This document shows positions 9,429 to 17,636 of a stretch of DNA of 64,000 bases, one piece after another. The notes beneath the pieces are model-generated. The model was not told where the DNA came from. It saw only the letters and a list, made by a program, of their open reading frames with translations, and did no database searches. The translations under genes were made by a program, and so were the position numbers. Source of the stretch: Ilyomonas sp965219515 (GTDB lineage Bacteria > Bacteroidota > Bacteroidia > Chitinophagales > Chitinophagaceae); contig OZ244776.1 of the NCBI GenBank assembly GCA_965219515.1, positions 3,348,001 through 3,412,000 on the forward strand. The letters run 5' to 3'. Position 1 is the first letter of the stretch; the number at the start of each line of letters is the position of its first letter.

Positions 9429-9766
9429 TCTTCTTTATCAAATTTATTTTCCATTCCTTAAACAAATCTTTTTCCGTCTTATTGCCGCTTTTTATTGCCG
9501 CTTTAAACTGGGCTTCCCAGGTAGATAAATCGGTATTAATTTTTCCTTTGTTTTCTGCAGGCATGATAGTAATTTTTCCATTCTCTGTTGTTATAATTAC
9601 TTCTGTATTTTCTGTAATACCCGATTCTTTTAATATGCGGTTGCTTAAAAGAATTCCTTGCGAGGCTCCTGTTTTTCTAATTCTTCCTGCAACAGAAGTT
9701 ATTTTACCAAAAGCTGTATGTGCGCTTTTGTTTTTCTTTTTGTGAAGAATAATTGCCAGTAGCCAT
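9406..9766 (-). pseudogene. Frameshifted AbrB/MazE-type antitoxin gene
   Basis: The long frame ends at TGA 9406-9408 and encodes RIRKTGASQGILLSNRILK followed by ESGITENTEVIITTENGK, a SpoVT/AbrB-fold DNA-binding domain, then a charged tail. No in-frame start exists upstream of this domain. An ATG at 9766 opens MATGNYSSQK in a frame one base off; removing one T from the TTTT run near 9706-9709 would fuse the two. The stop overlaps the start region of the MazF remnant, the normal arrangement for an antitoxin-toxin pair. Either a true pseudogene or a homopolymer error; the decayed partner favours real decay. Confidence 0.75.
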
Positions 9767-9947
9767 ATTTTTTTTCACTTTTACCATGACATATTTTAAA
9801 AGAAAAATAGCAAAAGTTATAACAGTTAATCTTTAAAGTTATAACCTGACTTTACTGTACGGCGGTAATTTGTCTGAACTATAATTTATAGAGTTTATCT
9901 CCCGCCCGACTGAGCCATTCAGGCGGAAATTATACAGATAACTATGT
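9767..9947. other. Intergenic region with GC-rich inverted repeat
   Basis: Between the decayed antitoxin and kinase-tail copy 2. CCGCC and GGCGG (about 9902-9927) can pair around a loop of about 15 nt; it could be an old terminator for leftward transcription. No gene seen. Confidence 0.4.
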
Positions 9948-10169
9948 TTAAACAGGTAAATTAATTGCAAATGTACTTCCCCATCCGACCAGATCATCCG
10001 GGCTGGCTTTACCTTCACTGCTCATTGCTTTTATTGTTCTGTAGTGTTGTTTCGTAATGATGTCATACGCCAAGCTCAAACCCAAGTCTGTTCCTTGCAT
10101 GGTTGTTTTGGAAGTAAAGAATAGGTGGAAGATTTTGTCTATAATATTTTGAGGAATGCCATTGCCTGC
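9948..10169 (-). pseudogene. Truncated histidine kinase 3' end, copy 2
   Basis: In-frame remnant of an HATPase domain starting at the G1 box: GNGIPQNIIDKIFHLFFTSK, then a G2-like QGTDLGLSLAYDIITKQH, ending FAINLPV at stop 9948. It starts at the same residue (DNGNGIP) as copy 3. The first ~45 codons of the open frame to its right come from the IS200-like element and are not kinase. It is more diverged from the full-length kinase (11635-13830) than copy 3 is, and it has an unrelated insert (ASPDDLVGWGS). It cannot make a functional kinase. Confidence 0.85.
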
Positions 10170-10855
10170 AGAGCCACAGGCTCGAACCATTGTGTAACAC
10201 CGGATTTTAATCCGGTGAATCTGAACTGCGATACTCAACAAGTGCCGCAGGCACGATACATACTTACAACAACTCCTGAAAAATATATTGCTCATCGTAC
10301 TCAATTTTAAACGATTTTAAAAAAGCCAAATATTCGTCTTTGAAAGTTTGCTTTTTATGATGCACTTCCTGGTTTTATATATATTTATATACCTTGTCAA
10401 CCTGTGATTGGCTATATGAAAATGCACCGTAACCTTCCTGCCATTCAAACCTTTCTTTTGTAAGCTTTTATCGTTAATATATTTTGATGATTTTGCTTTT
10501 ACTGTTTTCATTAATTCAGATACAGGAACAACAGGCTTTAATCCGACAAAGCAATGTACATGGTCTTCAACGCCATTTACGATAATGGTTTTGCAGTTGG
10601 CTTCATTTATCAAGTTACCAATAACGCCGAAAAGTTTACGGCTCCATGTTTTGCCGGTTACAGCGTTTCGGTATTTTACTGCAAACACAAATTGCAGATA
10701 GATTTGATGATAAGTATTTGCCATAACGCTTTGCAAGTATATGTATCGAGTGTGCGACTCTCATTTAATTTTGGATGTTGCTTTCAACGGATTTTGATCC
10801 GTTGTTACAATATAAATTGAGGCTACGCCTCTGCGATTTTCTGTTACATTGGCAA
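10170..10855 (-). mobile_element. Decayed IS200/IS605-family element
   Basis: About 0.69 kb holding one broken Y1 transposase (10264-10724) with subterminal hairpins on both sides. Right side in transposase sense: GTGCCGCAGGCAC (10242-10254), CACCGGATTTTAATCCGGTG (10198-10217) and GAGCCACAGGCTC (10171-10183). Left side: CAACGGATTTTGATCCGTTG (10785-10804) and GAGGCTACGCCTC (10819-10831). Such hairpins, and no terminal inverted repeats, are typical of IS200. It lies between kinase-tail copies 2 and 3. Exact ends are estimated. Confidence 0.8.
10264..10724 (-). pseudogene. IS200-like (Y1) transposase, frameshifted
   Basis: Starts MANTYHQIYLQFVFAVKYRN at ATG 10724 and continues with the HUH-type motif DHVHCFVGLKP and SELMKTVKAKSSKYIND. 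After ~100 residues the frame shifts by one base; the other frame continues RFEWQEGYGAFSYSQSQVDK, then has an internal TAA, then NQEVHHKKQTFKDEY to a stop at 10264. The catalytic tyrosine (normally in the SQSQV..V..YI region) is lost from the primary frame. Two independent lesions make this a pseudogene rather than a recoding case. Confidence 0.85.
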
Positions 10856-11044
10856 CATAGTTATAAGCACACTTCCTTCACTTTCCTTACTTTCAATTCT
10901 TATTGTTCCGTTGTGTTGTTTGGTGATAATATCGTAAGCAAGTGATAATCCAAGTCCGGTTCCTTCACCCGTTGGTTTCGTAGTAAAAAATGGCTGAAAG
11001 ATTTTATCAATGACGTTTGGCGGAATGCCGTTGCCATTATTCAA
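10844..11044 (-). pseudogene. Truncated histidine kinase 3' end, copy 3
   Basis: 66 codons matching the last part of the full-length kinase from its G1 box on: NGNGIPPNVIDKIFQPFFTT, GEGTGLGLSLAYDIITKQHN, ending ITMLPM and stop. By eye it is roughly 85% identical at nucleotide level to 11635-11840 over the first ~130 bases, then diverges. Its homology begins exactly at the stop codon of the PemK-like toxin gene (TAATGGCAACGGC). It keeps the canonical Gly in the G2 box that the full-length kinase has lost. Without a dimerisation domain it is not a working kinase. Confidence 0.85.
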
Positions 11045-11372
11045 TAAGATATTTTGCTAAGCGTTCCAATAAATTTTTATGAAGTGCTAAATCAATTCTG
11101 CCAATACTTCCCGCAATTTTATAATTAGGAATTACAGCTAAAAAACCTAACCTTATTATTGAAGATTGCCGGAGACCTGTTTGAATAAAGTTCTTGCTGG
11201 TTTCATCAATCAACTCATCAAAATTTTTTATCAGTTGATGAATTTGTGTGGAAATGCCACATACTAAAAAGTCATTGTATCCCGGCAGTTGCTTTAATAT
11301 TAATACAGGTCTTAGTTTAATATTACCATCTGATTGCGGCAATTCGGCTAATATTATTTCGCCTTCTTTCAT
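11037..11372 (-). CDS. PemK/MazF-family toxin of a type II toxin-antitoxin pair
   Basis: 111 residues. The pattern MKEGEIILAELPQSDG, LRPVLILKQLPGYNDFLVCG, TGLRQSSIIRLGFLAVIPN and IAGSIGRI fits the PemK/MazF toxin fold (SH3-like endoribonuclease); it belongs to a subfamily common in Bacteroidota. The start overlaps the antitoxin stop by 4 bp (ATGA), so the two are translationally coupled. The pair sits directly after the histidine kinase stop on the same strand and may be cotranscribed with it. The reading frame is intact, unlike the mazEF remnant nearby. Confidence 0.8.
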   Translation of the reverse strand: MKEGEIILAELPQSDGNIKLRPVLILKQLPGYNDFLVCGISTQIHQLIKNFDELIDETSKNFIQTGLRQSSIIRLGFLAVIPNYKIAGSIGRIDLALHKNLLERLAKYLIE

Positions 11373-11599
11373 TTATTATAACCTGGGTTAGATTCCTTAA
11401 CCATATTCATTGTGTAAAGAGGTTCATCTTCACCATAAGCAGCGGACAATCCCTTTCCTGAAAACTGGTGCCACTCATTTTGTTCATTTTCCTCAACCAA
11501 TATCAGCAACTTAACTTTTTTATTTTTTATTACGGGCAGATTATCAATTTCCAGTTCTCCTTTTCCATTAAAGCTTGCCGTTGTTTCTATCGCTTGCAT
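11369..11599 (-). CDS. Antitoxin partner of the PemK/MazF-like toxin
   Basis: 76 residues: MQAIETTASFNGKGELEIDN, then a short beta-rich segment KNKKVKLLILVEENEQNEW and a disordered tail. The size, the position directly upstream of the toxin and the 4-bp overlap define it as the antitoxin. The N-terminal half resembles small VapB/DUF2281-type antitoxins, which is a weak call. Its start codon and first few codons are inside the 84-bp repeat shared with the end of the rhamnulokinase gene. It begins 35 bp after the histidine kinase stop. Confidence 0.75.
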   Translation of the reverse strand: MQAIETTASFNGKGELEIDNLPVIKNKKVKLLILVEENEQNEWHQFSGKGLSAAYGEDEPLYTMNMVKESNPGYNK

Positions 11600-11664
11600 A
11601 AAATAAGTTTGAATTAAAATTACAATTTGTTTTATTACTTCATTGGTAATTGAATAATAAACGT
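11581..11664. repeat. 84-bp direct repeat, copy B (kinase end / antitoxin start)
   Basis: The parent copy of the repeat at 9034-9117. On the minus strand it holds the last ten codons of the histidine kinase, the 35-bp spacer and the first six codons of the antitoxin. Confidence 0.9.
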
Positions 11665-13830
11665 AGTTCCTTCACCTTCTTTACTTTCCGTTTTTATAGT
11701 CCCATTGTGTTCTTTAGTAATAATATCATAAGCTAAGCTCAAACTAAGTCCTGTTCCTTCACCCGTTGGCTTTGTGGTAAAGAATGGCTGAAAGATTTTA
11801 TCAATGACGTTTTGAGGAATGCCGTTGCCATTGTCGCTTACAGTAATCTCAATGCCCCCATCCCCTAAAGGGGAGTTTGCAGCAGCGTTATTATTTGCAA
11901 CTTTGATTTTTTTTGTAGTTACAGTAATGAGCGGTTTGTATTGCTCCCCTTTAAGGGATGGGGGCTTGCTTACCGCATAAAAAGCATTATTAAAAAGATT
12001 CAACAGCACTCTTCCCATGTCTTGCGGAACAATATTTATTTTGCCAATCGTTTTATCAAAATCTGTTTCGAAACCGGCGTTGAACGACTTGTTTTTTGCC
12101 CGCAAGCCGTGATAGCTTAACCGTAAATATTCATCACACAACGCATTAATGTCGGTTGGTTCTTTTACGCCTTTTGTTTGCCTTGAATGTTGCAACATTC
12201 CTTTTACAATGCTGTCGGCGCGTTTGCCATGATGGTTTATTTTTTCAAGGTTTTGTTTGATGTCATTTAATATTTCATCTTCCGTTTCTTCGTTTCTTTC
12301 GCCTGTTACTTTCGACCTTTCATCCTGCAGTTCATCAATCAGCTCATTGCTTACTTCGCTAAAATTATTCACGAAGTTTAATGGATTTTGTATCTCATGC
12401 GCAATACCTGCCATAAGCTCGCCAAGCGATGCCATTTTTTCAGATTGAATCAGTTGAGATTGGGTTTCTTTTAGTTTCTCAAGCGTTTCTTCCGCTTTCA
12501 ATTTTTCTGCTTCAATAAGCAGGTTTTTATGATGGAGAATTTTGTTGGAATGATTGAGCCGTTTTCTGTTTTTATTAATGATGAAAGCTATTATGCAAAT
12601 GGCTAACAGGGCTGCAAAAGCTGAAAAAATAATCCATCGTTGCTGCAACGCTTTTTGTTCAAATTCAGTTTCTTTTTTCGAAAACTCATAACCGGCTTTT
12701 TCTGTGGCCGCAGCACGCTCGCTTGCCAGGTTGGTCATACTGTCTGAGTAAATTTTATATGCCCGGAAATATTTTAGCGCATTGTTCCCGTCATGCAATG
12801 CTTCATAAATGGTAGAAACAATTTCATTGGCGTCGCGCATCAATTGCACCTGACCTATCTTTTCGGCTTTTTGCAAACCGTCCCGTCCATTTACCAATGC
12901 TTCTTTTAGCAAGCCTTGTTTGTAGCGTGCCTTGGCCAAACCAATTAAGGCGTTACAAATAAAGGTGCCGTTATCCATTTGCTTTGAAAGCCGAAGCGCG
13001 GTATCGAACAGGGAGATAGATTTTTGCAGACTGTCCAGCTCATAGTACGCTTCTGCCGTGGAAAGAGAAATGGTCAGCAGCATTGCCTCATCGTTTACTT
13101 GTAACGCCAAATTATAAGCGAGGGTAAGGTTGTGGAGCGCTTCTGCCGGCTTCTTTTGTTGCAGGTTCACTTCGCCCAACCCATTGTAGGCAAAGCTCAT
13201 GCTGCTGCTGTCCAGCGTTTTCTGCGCAAAGGCAAGCCTTTGCCGGTAAGCGTTTTCTGCTTCGCTAAAATTACCCTGATAAAAATATACAATGGCAATA
13301 TTGTTTAATGCGGCTCCGGTTAACGCATTGTTCCGAAAGGTTTCAGCGGCTTTCAGCGACTGGTAAAATTTACTTAGCGCTTCCGGATAATTGCCCTGGT
13401 TGAGGTCTATCATTCCAATCCTGTTCAGGATAAGAGGAAGCTCGTCGTTGTAGTGAATATCTTTTGCCAGAGCATACGATGTTTTATAGTTTTCTATCGC
13501 CTTGTTGTACAATCCTTTTGTTTGAAACGCATCACCCGTAACGATGTACGTTTTTACTTCGCCTTTTTTATAGCCTGATGCGCGGCAGCGTTCTGCATTG
13601 CCTTTTACTATCAGCAATGCGCTATCCGGGTATGTATAGGCATACAGATAAGCAAGATCGGTAATGGCATTGGCATACGCCGTATCGCTTTGGTAGTTTG
13701 GCTGTTGCGCCAGGCGCCTGATATTTTCTTTCAACTGATACGTTTCGCTACCCGTTTGAGCAGATATGAAAACCGGAAAACCGATACCGACGGATAAAAA
13801 CGAAACAGCTATTTTTAGTAAAAACTTCAT
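11635..13830 (-). CDS. TPR sensor histidine kinase
   Basis: 731 residues. Signal peptide (1-24), a block of tetratricopeptide repeats (~70-370) outside the membrane, one transmembrane helix (~400-420), a coiled coil, a HisKA domain with the phospho-acceptor H478 (MAGIAHEIQNPLNF) and an HATPase domain (N box LLNLFNNAFYAV, G1 box DNGNGIP). No response regulator is adjacent, so its partner is unknown. Oddities: residues ~621-658, between N and G1 boxes, are framed by two inverted palindromic elements (PPSLKGE and SPLGDGG), and the G2 box reads GTGLSLSL with Ser696 in place of the usual Gly. Truncated copies of its 3' end lie downstream. Confidence 0.9.
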   Translation of the reverse strand: MKFLLKIAVSFLSVGIGFPVFISAQTGSETYQLKENIRRLAQQPNYQSDTAYANAITDLAYLYAYTYPDSALLIVKGNAERCRASGYKKGEVKTYIVTGDAFQTKGLYNKAIENYKTSYALAKDIHYNDELPLILNRIGMIDLNQGNYPEALSKFYQSLKAAETFRNNALTGAALNNIAIVYFYQGNFSEAENAYRQRLAFAQKTLDSSSMSFAYNGLGEVNLQQKKPAEALHNLTLAYNLALQVNDEAMLLTISLSTAEAYYELDSLQKSISLFDTALRLSKQMDNGTFICNALIGLAKARYKQGLLKEALVNGRDGLQKAEKIGQVQLMRDANEIVSTIYEALHDGNNALKYFRAYKIYSDSMTNLASERAAATEKAGYEFSKKETEFEQKALQQRWIIFSAFAALLAICIIAFIINKNRKRLNHSNKILHHKNLLIEAEKLKAEETLEKLKETQSQLIQSEKMASLGELMAGIAHEIQNPLNFVNNFSEVSNELIDELQDERSKVTGERNEETEDEILNDIKQNLEKINHHGKRADSIVKGMLQHSRQTKGVKEPTDINALCDEYLRLSYHGLRAKNKSFNAGFETDFDKTIGKINIVPQDMGRVLLNLFNNAFYAVSKPPSLKGEQYKPLITVTTKKIKVANNNAAANSPLGDGGIEITVSDNGNGIPQNVIDKIFQPFFTTKPTGEGTGLSLSLAYDIITKEHNGTIKTESKEGEGTTFIIQLPMK
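11858..11968. repeat. Inverted pair of dispersed palindromic elements inside the histidine kinase gene
   Basis: Left copy CCCCCATCCCCTAAAGGGGA (about 11862-11881) and right copy TCCCCTTTAAGGGATGGGGG (about 11944-11963) are in opposite orientation about 60 bp apart. On the coding strand they read SPLGDGG and PPSLKGE. They sit in a loop of the ATPase domain that varies in length in the family. Confidence 0.85.
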
Positions 13831-14059
13831 ACGAAAAGTTGCGCAAATAAACCGGTTTTAAGATGAAATGCTTTATGTCCATAAACAACATTCTCTAACA
13901 TGTTTTTAATTCGTTTTAAAAAGCAGGGAATGATAAGCACCGGAGAAAAAACCGGTAAAGCAAAAACAACATGAACTGTAATACAATCAGAAACATAAAT
14001 ACAAAAAATAAAATGAATTAAAAAAAATGATTTACGTTTATGATGAAAACATTACAATT

Positions 14060-14284
14060 ATGGAAATCACAACTACCAATGCTGATGAAAGCATTGCCAG
14101 CCTCTTTACGTTTGATGGCAATCTATCACACTTTTTCAATTCTGTAACTTCTCCTGAGCCGGATGACGAAGACGAGGATGAAGAAGAAGGAAACGATTCT
14201 GATGGTGGCGGCGATCCGCCTCTTGATGAAGATGTAGTGCATTCACCGGTTATGCCACAACCCGGCGGCAAGCCAAAACAATAA
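14060..14284 (+). CDS. Small, very acidic protein of unknown function
   Basis: About 74 residues if started at ATG 14060 (MEITTTNADE); an ATG at 14027 would add 11. The N-terminal third is mixed (SIASLFTFDGNLSHFFNSVT), followed by an extremely acidic run (PEPDDEDEDEEEGNDSDGGG) and a Pro/Gly-rich tail. No family recognised and no signal peptide. It lies about 220 bp before the caspase-like gene on the same strand. The acidic tract may be a binding or inhibitory segment; that is only a guess. The serine-rich frame on the opposite strand is its shadow. Confidence 0.55.
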   Translation: MEITTTNADESIASLFTFDGNLSHFFNSVTSPEPDDEDEDEEEGNDSDGGGDPPLDEDVVHSPVMPQPGGKPKQ

Positions 14285-14501
14285 GAAGATTTATGTAAAA
14301 CGAAATGCGCCAATAAAAGCCGATTGACCTCTTGATGTTACCGGCTGTTTTGTGCTGCTGTTATGCAGTGCAAATGCTTTTACCCGTAGCATAAAAAATT
14401 ATACCTGCAATTAAAATCTGCGCGGCAAAAACCAACCTTTTTTGCCAGGAAAACCAACAGAACTAAATTCGCTTTTTTACTTCATCATACATGCCTCTTC
14501 T

Positions 14502-15497
14502 ATGAACATCCATTTTTTTAACAAGCGTTACAGCAGCCTGTTTTTGTGCTTCGCGGCGATACCGGTATTTCTTTTGTCATCTCTGTCAATTGACAGGCAT
14601 GTGTATGCACAGTCAATTGGCCAAACAAAAAAGGAATCGGGTTTATATAAAAAACAATTGAGCCCGCGAATGTTTCTGATTGCCGTGATTGACTCGCATG
14701 ATGATAGCATTGGAAAACGATGTGAAACCGACCTCGATGATATAAAGTATGCTTTTGAAGATTATGCAGACTGGATTGATGCCGACATGATTGAGCCAAA
14801 AATAATTGAAGGCGACAGGTTTGGCAAAGCCGCCGTAAATGATGCCGTTACTAACTGGTTGCCCTCTCAGCACCTGCGAAATACCGACATTGTTGTATTT
14901 TATTACAGCGGTCATGGGTTTAGATATCCGCAGGATGTTAGTGATTATCCGCGCATGTGGCTGAAAACCGGCAATGATAAAAACATTGAAAATAACAATC
15001 TGCGGATGAAGGAAGATATCTATGACCGCATCGTAAAAATGGGCGCCGGTCTTAATCTCGTATTAAGCGATTGCTGCAACACTACGGTGGCAGGCGACAA
15101 TGCGGATTTTGACAATGTTACCGTGCCCAACCGCAAGCACGAAACTCATAAGCGGCAGCATCCCGGGAATGAAGATGAGTCTGATGATGACATGGATAAT
15201 GGCGATAAGCTTTTCACTCCCGATCGCCCTTTATCCATCCTGGCTACGGCAGCCGGCAAAGGCGAGCTTGCCGGCGGCACGGAAGATGCCGGCGGATTTT
15301 TTACCTACTATTTTTTAGATGCACTGGACGCATGTATTTATGACGAAAAACTGCAACCCGACTGGAAAGCGATTTTTGGTTATGCGGATGAAAAAGCTGG
15401 TTATTGGGCAAGGTCTGCCGCTTGTCCTGCGGCTAAACACAATGAGCAGGGAAGATGTGTGCAAACCGTAACATTCAAAACCGATGCTTCTGATTAG
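14502..15497 (+). CDS. Exported caspase-like (C14 family) protease
   Basis: 331 residues from ATG 14502; this start gives a clean signal peptide (MNIHFFNKRYSSLFLCFAAI... cut after YAQS). The caspase p20-like core has strand MFLIAVIDSHD, catalytic His in DIVVFYYSGHG (~138) and catalytic Cys in LNLVLSDCCNT (191/192). C-terminal part with LSILATAAGKGELAGGTEDAGG followed by FFTYYFLDAL matches the end of the fold. Between them is an acidic loop NEDESDDDMDNGD, a possible processing site. Metacaspases and related C14 proteins cut after Arg/Lys or Asp; specificity cannot be read here. Export makes a role in programmed death less likely than secreted or periplasmic proteolysis. Confidence 0.85.
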   Translation: MNIHFFNKRYSSLFLCFAAIPVFLLSSLSIDRHVYAQSIGQTKKESGLYKKQLSPRMFLIAVIDSHDDSIGKRCETDLDDIKYAFEDYADWIDADMIEPKIIEGDRFGKAAVNDAVTNWLPSQHLRNTDIVVFYYSGHGFRYPQDVSDYPRMWLKTGNDKNIENNNLRMKEDIYDRIVKMGAGLNLVLSDCCNTTVAGDNADFDNVTVPNRKHETHKRQHPGNEDESDDDMDNGDKLFTPDRPLSILATAAGKGELAGGTEDAGGFFTYYFLDALDACIYDEKLQPDWKAIFGYADEKAGYWARSAACPAAKHNEQGRCVQTVTFKTDASD

Positions 15498-15653
15498 AAT
15501 AACAATTATCGTGGAACTGAGTTCATTATTACATAAATACTTTTACACGATAAAGATTTTAAATCATGAGCGCATACCAACTGTTTGTAAAAACAATCCC
15601 ATTTTCTTGTTGCTGTAACATAACCTGATGCAATGCCGCTTTAAGCAGTTGTA

Positions 15654-16178
15654 TTATTTATCAACGGCAGGCATTTGCCCAAGCTGCATCATCAAATCGA
15701 GATTGTCAATAAAATCTCTTTCTTCTGCTATCTTTCCGTTCTGCATACGCACCAGCGTAACACCATCAATACTTACGTGTTTTCCGGTAGCCGGTATGCC
15801 GAAAAAATCGCCCGTTTGCGTGCCCGAAAAATTCCAGTGCTTTACTATTTTATTTCCCTGACCAAATACATCTTTAATGGTAAAAGTAATATGGGAGAAA
15901 CCGGTGAGATAATTGGCGTAATATGCTCTTGCGCTGTCAATGCCAACGATGTCAGGATTTGTATGCATTACCACATCTCTGGTAAAATTGGAATCGTTAA
16001 ACAAATCAAGTTTTCCATTGTTGATAATCTCATCCCAAACATGCGTGTACATTTTGATATTGGCTTCAACAGAATCTGTTTTTGTAATTTCTGTTTCCGG
16101 GTTCGATGTGCAGGCGACGAATGGTAATGCAACAATGATAATGATACAGAATAAAGCGAATGCAGAAGGTTGTTTCAT
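15654..16178 (-). CDS. SnoaL-like (ester cyclase type) lipoprotein
   Basis: 174 residues. N-terminal lipoprotein signal with lipobox LPFVAC (Cys about 23), so it should be anchored in the membrane. The body is a SnoaL/NTF2-like fold: VEANIKMYTHVWDEIINNGK, VVMHTNPDIVGIDSARAYYA, ITFTIKDVFGQGNKIVKHW and GIPATGKHVSIDGVTLVRMQ NGKIAE. Members of this group are called ester cyclases, but most are of unknown function. It stands alone between the convergent caspase-like gene and the divergent MscS gene. Confidence 0.85.
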   Translation of the reverse strand: MKQPSAFALFCIIIIVALPFVACTSNPETEITKTDSVEANIKMYTHVWDEIINNGKLDLFNDSNFTRDVVMHTNPDIVGIDSARAYYANYLTGFSHITFTIKDVFGQGNKIVKHWNFSGTQTGDFFGIPATGKHVSIDGVTLVRMQNGKIAEERDFIDNLDLMMQLGQMPAVDK

Positions 16179-16644
16179 AGTTTGATTGTTTATGAAGATG
16201 ACTGCTGCTTTTTATAAAGCATGGTGTTTAATGTGTTGCCAGGTATTGCGATGATGATGAAAGGGTAACGTTTTTAAAACAACGCTTTACAACCGGCATG
16301 TGAATATATAATGTAATCTTCTTTCAACATCATATTATAAAACAACCAATGATAAGCTACCAAAAAATAAGCTACCAAAAAATAAGATGCCCGTAGCACA
16401 TAACAACACAAACAAAAACAATTTTTTAATTATCAGCTTTTGTCTGACTCTGAATGTGGCACCTTCTTTTTGCATACGGCATAATAATGGTTTATCTTTT
16501 GTAAAACCTTGCTTAACTGCATTATAACAAATACATGAAAAGAAGGTTTGAAGAAAACGGAATGCTTCACGCACGTGTTTTTATTTGTTGAAGGAAGGCT
16601 GTTTGAAAAATTTTTACAATCATACAAAATCATAACAATTATCT
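16179..16644. other. Intergenic region upstream of MscS gene
   Basis: 466 bp between divergent genes. It holds a short tandem repeat (16352-16385) and is otherwise A+T-rich with no recognisable promoter or gene. Confidence 0.5.
16352..16385. repeat. Short tandem repeat, 15-bp unit
   Basis: The unit ATAAGCTACCAAAAA occurs twice and is followed by a partial third (ATAAG). Confidence 0.8.
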
Positions 16645-17535
16645 ATGAACGACATCTTGGCCAGACTCAATACATACTATCATGCGTTTTTAAAAATGCT
16701 GCCCCGTTTAGGTTTGGCGATACTTATTTTAATTGTTGGCATCATCATATCTAACTGGCTTACCTCTTTCATCAAAAACAGAATCAGAAGCAAATCGCAC
16801 GATGCGCTGATGAGCGGCTTTCTGGCCAAAGCCATTAAGCTGGTTTTTTTTGTACTTGTCTTTCTGCTAACGCTCAACATTGCGGGGCTAAGCGGTATTG
16901 CCGGCGCCATACTGGCAACGGCGGGCGCTTCTGCGGTTGTAATCGGGTTTGCCTTTAAAGACATTGCCGAAAATTTTCTGGCGGGCATCATACTGGCATT
17001 TAACCGTCCGTTCAGCGTAGATGATACGGTGCGGGTAGAAGACGTGTTTGGCAAGGTAAAAGCGATGGAATTCCGCTATACCAAAATCGCCACCTTTGAC
17101 GGCCGCAATGTGTATATTCCCAATTCCGATGTCTTAACCAAACCGGTATATAATTACACCGAAGATGGTTTTTTCAGAACCGATTTTGTGGTAGGTATTG
17201 CATACGAAAACGATATGCAAAAAGCCAAAGAAATTATACGAGGCTGTTTTAAACAGGTTGACGATGTAATTGACGATGACAGCCATACGAGCTTTGTAAT
17301 TGAAGACGAACTCGCGGCCAGCACCGTAAACCTGAAAGTGATGTTTTGGGTAAAAACAGAAGACTTCCGGCGTGGTATGCTGGAAACCAGAGGAAACATG
17401 ATACAGAAAGTAAAAACAGAACTGGAAAAGAATGGCTTTAACCTGCCCGCAGACATCAGGGAGCTAAAGTTTTACGACGCTTCCCGGCCGTTTGATGTAG
17501 TATCTAAACCTGAAGAAAAAAAATCTGAATCGTAA
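16645..17535 (+). CDS. MscS-family mechanosensitive channel
   Basis: 296 residues. Three N-terminal transmembrane helices (~15-35, ~60-80, ~85-110), the last being the pore helix with small residues (GIAGAILATAGASAVVIGFA) and the family signature FKDIAENFLAGIILAFNRPF. Then the beta domain (VDDTVRVEDVFGKVKAMEFR, YIPNSDVLTKPVYNYT) and the C-terminal alpha/beta domain. It opens on membrane tension to release solutes on osmotic downshock. Two further MscS-type genes lie at 28007 and 29925. Confidence 0.93.
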   Translation: MNDILARLNTYYHAFLKMLPRLGLAILILIVGIIISNWLTSFIKNRIRSKSHDALMSGFLAKAIKLVFFVLVFLLTLNIAGLSGIAGAILATAGASAVVIGFAFKDIAENFLAGIILAFNRPFSVDDTVRVEDVFGKVKAMEFRYTKIATFDGRNVYIPNSDVLTKPVYNYTEDGFFRTDFVVGIAYENDMQKAKEIIRGCFKQVDDVIDDDSHTSFVIEDELAASTVNLKVMFWVKTEDFRRGMLETRGNMIQKVKTELEKNGFNLPADIRELKFYDASRPFDVVSKPEEKKSES

Positions 17536-17636
17536 AAATTACTTTATCCAAACGAATATCAAAAATAAAAATTGGCAGATATAAAATTGGTATGTTGTGC
17601 CGTGCCTTATCTTGTGCCTAACCTGTACGATAGAAT

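Noticed and set aside
9322..9745. Open frames on the plus strand with hydrophobic translations
   Set aside because: They are shadows of the MazE/MazF remnants on the minus strand, whose protein motifs are clear.
9948..10304. A single 118-residue gene on the minus strand
   Set aside because: Its first ~45 codons are the right end of the IS200-like element; only the part after 10169 is kinase-derived.
14038..14313. Serine-rich 91-residue frame on the minus strand
   Set aside because: It mirrors the Asp/Glu codons of the acidic protein on the plus strand and lacks any motif.
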